Part shown: positions 4,619 through 5,188 of the stretch, piece after piece | Position numbering within the stretch: position 1 is the stretch's first letter | How the letters are laid out: the number at the start of each line of letters is the position of its first letter | Assembly (NCBI GenBank): GCA_023389095.1 | Contig: JAEWFB010000017.1 | Coordinates: forward strand, 1-5,188 | Direction: 5' to 3' | DNA: 5,188 nt | Source of the DNA: Actinomycetes bacterium | Lineage (GTDB): Bacteria; Actinomycetota; Actinomycetes; Actinomycetales; Dermatophilaceae | The notes under the pieces: model-generated | Databases searched by the model: none | What the model saw: the letters and a program-made list of their open reading frames with translations, nothing else | What the model was told of the DNA's origin: nothing | Translations under genes and position numbers: made by a program

Positions 4619-5188
4619 GTGACGACTCCACGACCGTCCACCGCTGGCCGCGCGCCCGAGCTCGTGCCGGACTGCTCCCGCTGCTTCGGGCTGTGCTGCG
4701 TGGCGCTGCCCCTGACGCGCTCCGCCGACTTCCCCGTCGACAAGCCGGCCGGCGAGCCCTGTCGCAACCTGCTGCCCGACGACCGGTGCGGCATCCACGA
4801 CCGGCTGCGCGAGTCGGGCTGGAAGGGGTGCACGGTCTTCGACTGCTTCGGGGCCGGCCAGCAGGTGTCGCAGGTGACCTTCGGCGGGGTGTCGTGGCGC
4901 GAGGCGCCGGGCACCGCCGCCGCGATGTTCGCCGTGCTGCCGGTGCTGCGACAGGTGCACGAGGTGATCGTGCTGCTCACGGAGGCGGCCGAGCTCGTGG
5001 CGGCCGAGCTCGCCGCGGCCGAGCTCGTGGCAACCGGGCCGCCCGACGCGCACCGGGCGGCGCGGGCCGCCGAGGTGGAGGCGCTCCTCGGCGAGGCGGT
5101 CGGCCTCACCGACACCGACGCACCGACGCTGCTCGCGCTCGACCTCGACGACCTGCGACGGCGCGTCGGCCCCGTGCTCGGTCGGGTC
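4619..5188 (+). CDS. Cys-rich N-terminal part of a probable pentapeptide-repeat protein (runs off right edge)
   Basis: The frame is open from GTG 4619 through the last base, giving 190 residues with no stop. It starts one base after the preceding stop and has no clear Shine-Dalgarno sequence; GTG at 4664 (residue 16) is the alternative. Residues 18-94 form a compact cysteine module: CSRCFGLCC (Cys19, 22, 26, 27), then Cys48, Cys57 in RCGIH, Cys71 and Cys76 in DCFGAGQQVSQVTFGG, eight in all, plus His60. This resembles metal- or cluster-binding CxxC proteins of the YkgJ type. In actinobacteria, the same string (CFGLCC...SADF..DKPAG..C.NL...RCGIH...GC...DCFGAGQ) is, from memory, the N-terminus of pentapeptide-repeat proteins, with the repeats after a helical linker. 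Here only the linker (about 95-190) is seen; the repeats would lie beyond the window. Confidence 0.82.
   Translation, partial: MTTPRPSTAGRAPELVPDCSRCFGLCCVALPLTRSADFPVDKPAGEPCRNLLPDDRCGIHDRLRESGWKGCTVFDCFGAGQQVSQVTFGGVSWREAPGTAAAMFAVLPVLRQVHEVIVLLTEAAELVAAELAAAELVATGPPDAHRAARAAEVEALLGEAVGLTDTDAPTLLALDLDDLRRRVGPVLGRV
4985..5029 (+). repeat. Three tandem copies of a 15-bp in-frame repeat
   Basis: Three contiguous units, GCGGCCGAGCTCGTG (4985-4999), GCGGCCGAGCTCGCC (5000-5014) and GCGGCCGAGCTCGTG (5015-5029), differ at only two bases. They are codon-aligned and encode AAELV-AAELA-AAELV, residues 123-137 of the Cys-rich protein, inside the predicted helical linker. Recent slippage or duplication is the simplest origin. 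Confidence 0.9.

Noticed and set aside
4614..4622. GTG at 4614 as start of the Cys-rich gene
   Set aside because: It reads GTG ACG TGA and stops at once; GTG at 4619 is the first workable start in the right frame close to the junction.
4427..5115. Minus-strand open frames opposite the Cys-rich gene
   Set aside because: They are shadows of the plus-strand frame, which carries the conserved Cys motifs; no ribosome site or promoter was seen.
1..5188. Defence system, toxin-antitoxin pair, mobile element or CRISPR array
   Set aside because: No nuclease, transposase, integrase or small toxin/antitoxin pair is recognisable, there are no spaced direct repeats, and composition is even apart from the 611-660 promoter stretch.

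Overview
The window is very GC-rich DNA with the marks of an actinobacterium: strong G/C bias at third codon positions, frequent GTG starts, 4-base start/stop overlaps, TANNNT-type -10 boxes set for leaderless transcripts, and families common in that phylum (PPOX-class flavin/F420 oxidoreductase, actinobacterial-type S45 acylase, Cys-rich N-terminal module of pentapeptide-repeat proteins). I cannot place it below phylum with confidence. No rRNA, tRNA, CRISPR array, insertion sequence or phage gene was seen.

Layout: two divergent gene sets diverge from a 93-bp intergenic region at 3686-3778. Leftwards (minus strand) runs a compact operon: an uncharacterised 152-aa protein (3685-3227), a PNPOx-like split-barrel oxidoreductase (3220-2810) and a penicillin-acylase-family Ntn hydrolase (2813-669), the last two joined by a GTGA overlap. 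After a 141-bp gap with a good candidate promoter and two potential hairpins, another minus-strand gene (527 to beyond the left edge) encodes a protein with a hydrophilic N-terminus and at least two membrane segments.

Rightwards (plus strand) are a DUF2237 protein (3779-4177), a small unnamed conserved-looking protein (4174-4617, possibly frameshifted at its 3' end) and the N-terminal part of a Cys-rich protein that runs off the right edge (4619-5188) and whose full-length relatives carry pentapeptide repeats. These three are packed with a 4-base overlap and a 1-base gap.

The acylase is the only gene with a clear catalytic assignment: an N-terminal-serine amidase made without a signal peptide, so probably acting in the cytoplasm on an unknown amide. 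Its coupling to a PNPOx-like oxidoreductase and an uncharacterised protein suggests a small pathway, but the substrate cannot be read from the sequence. The most notable observations are the paired leaderless promoters with identical geometry, the probable one-base frameshift near 4563, and the acylase/PPOX/unknown operon. I see no convincing evidence of a wholly new system.
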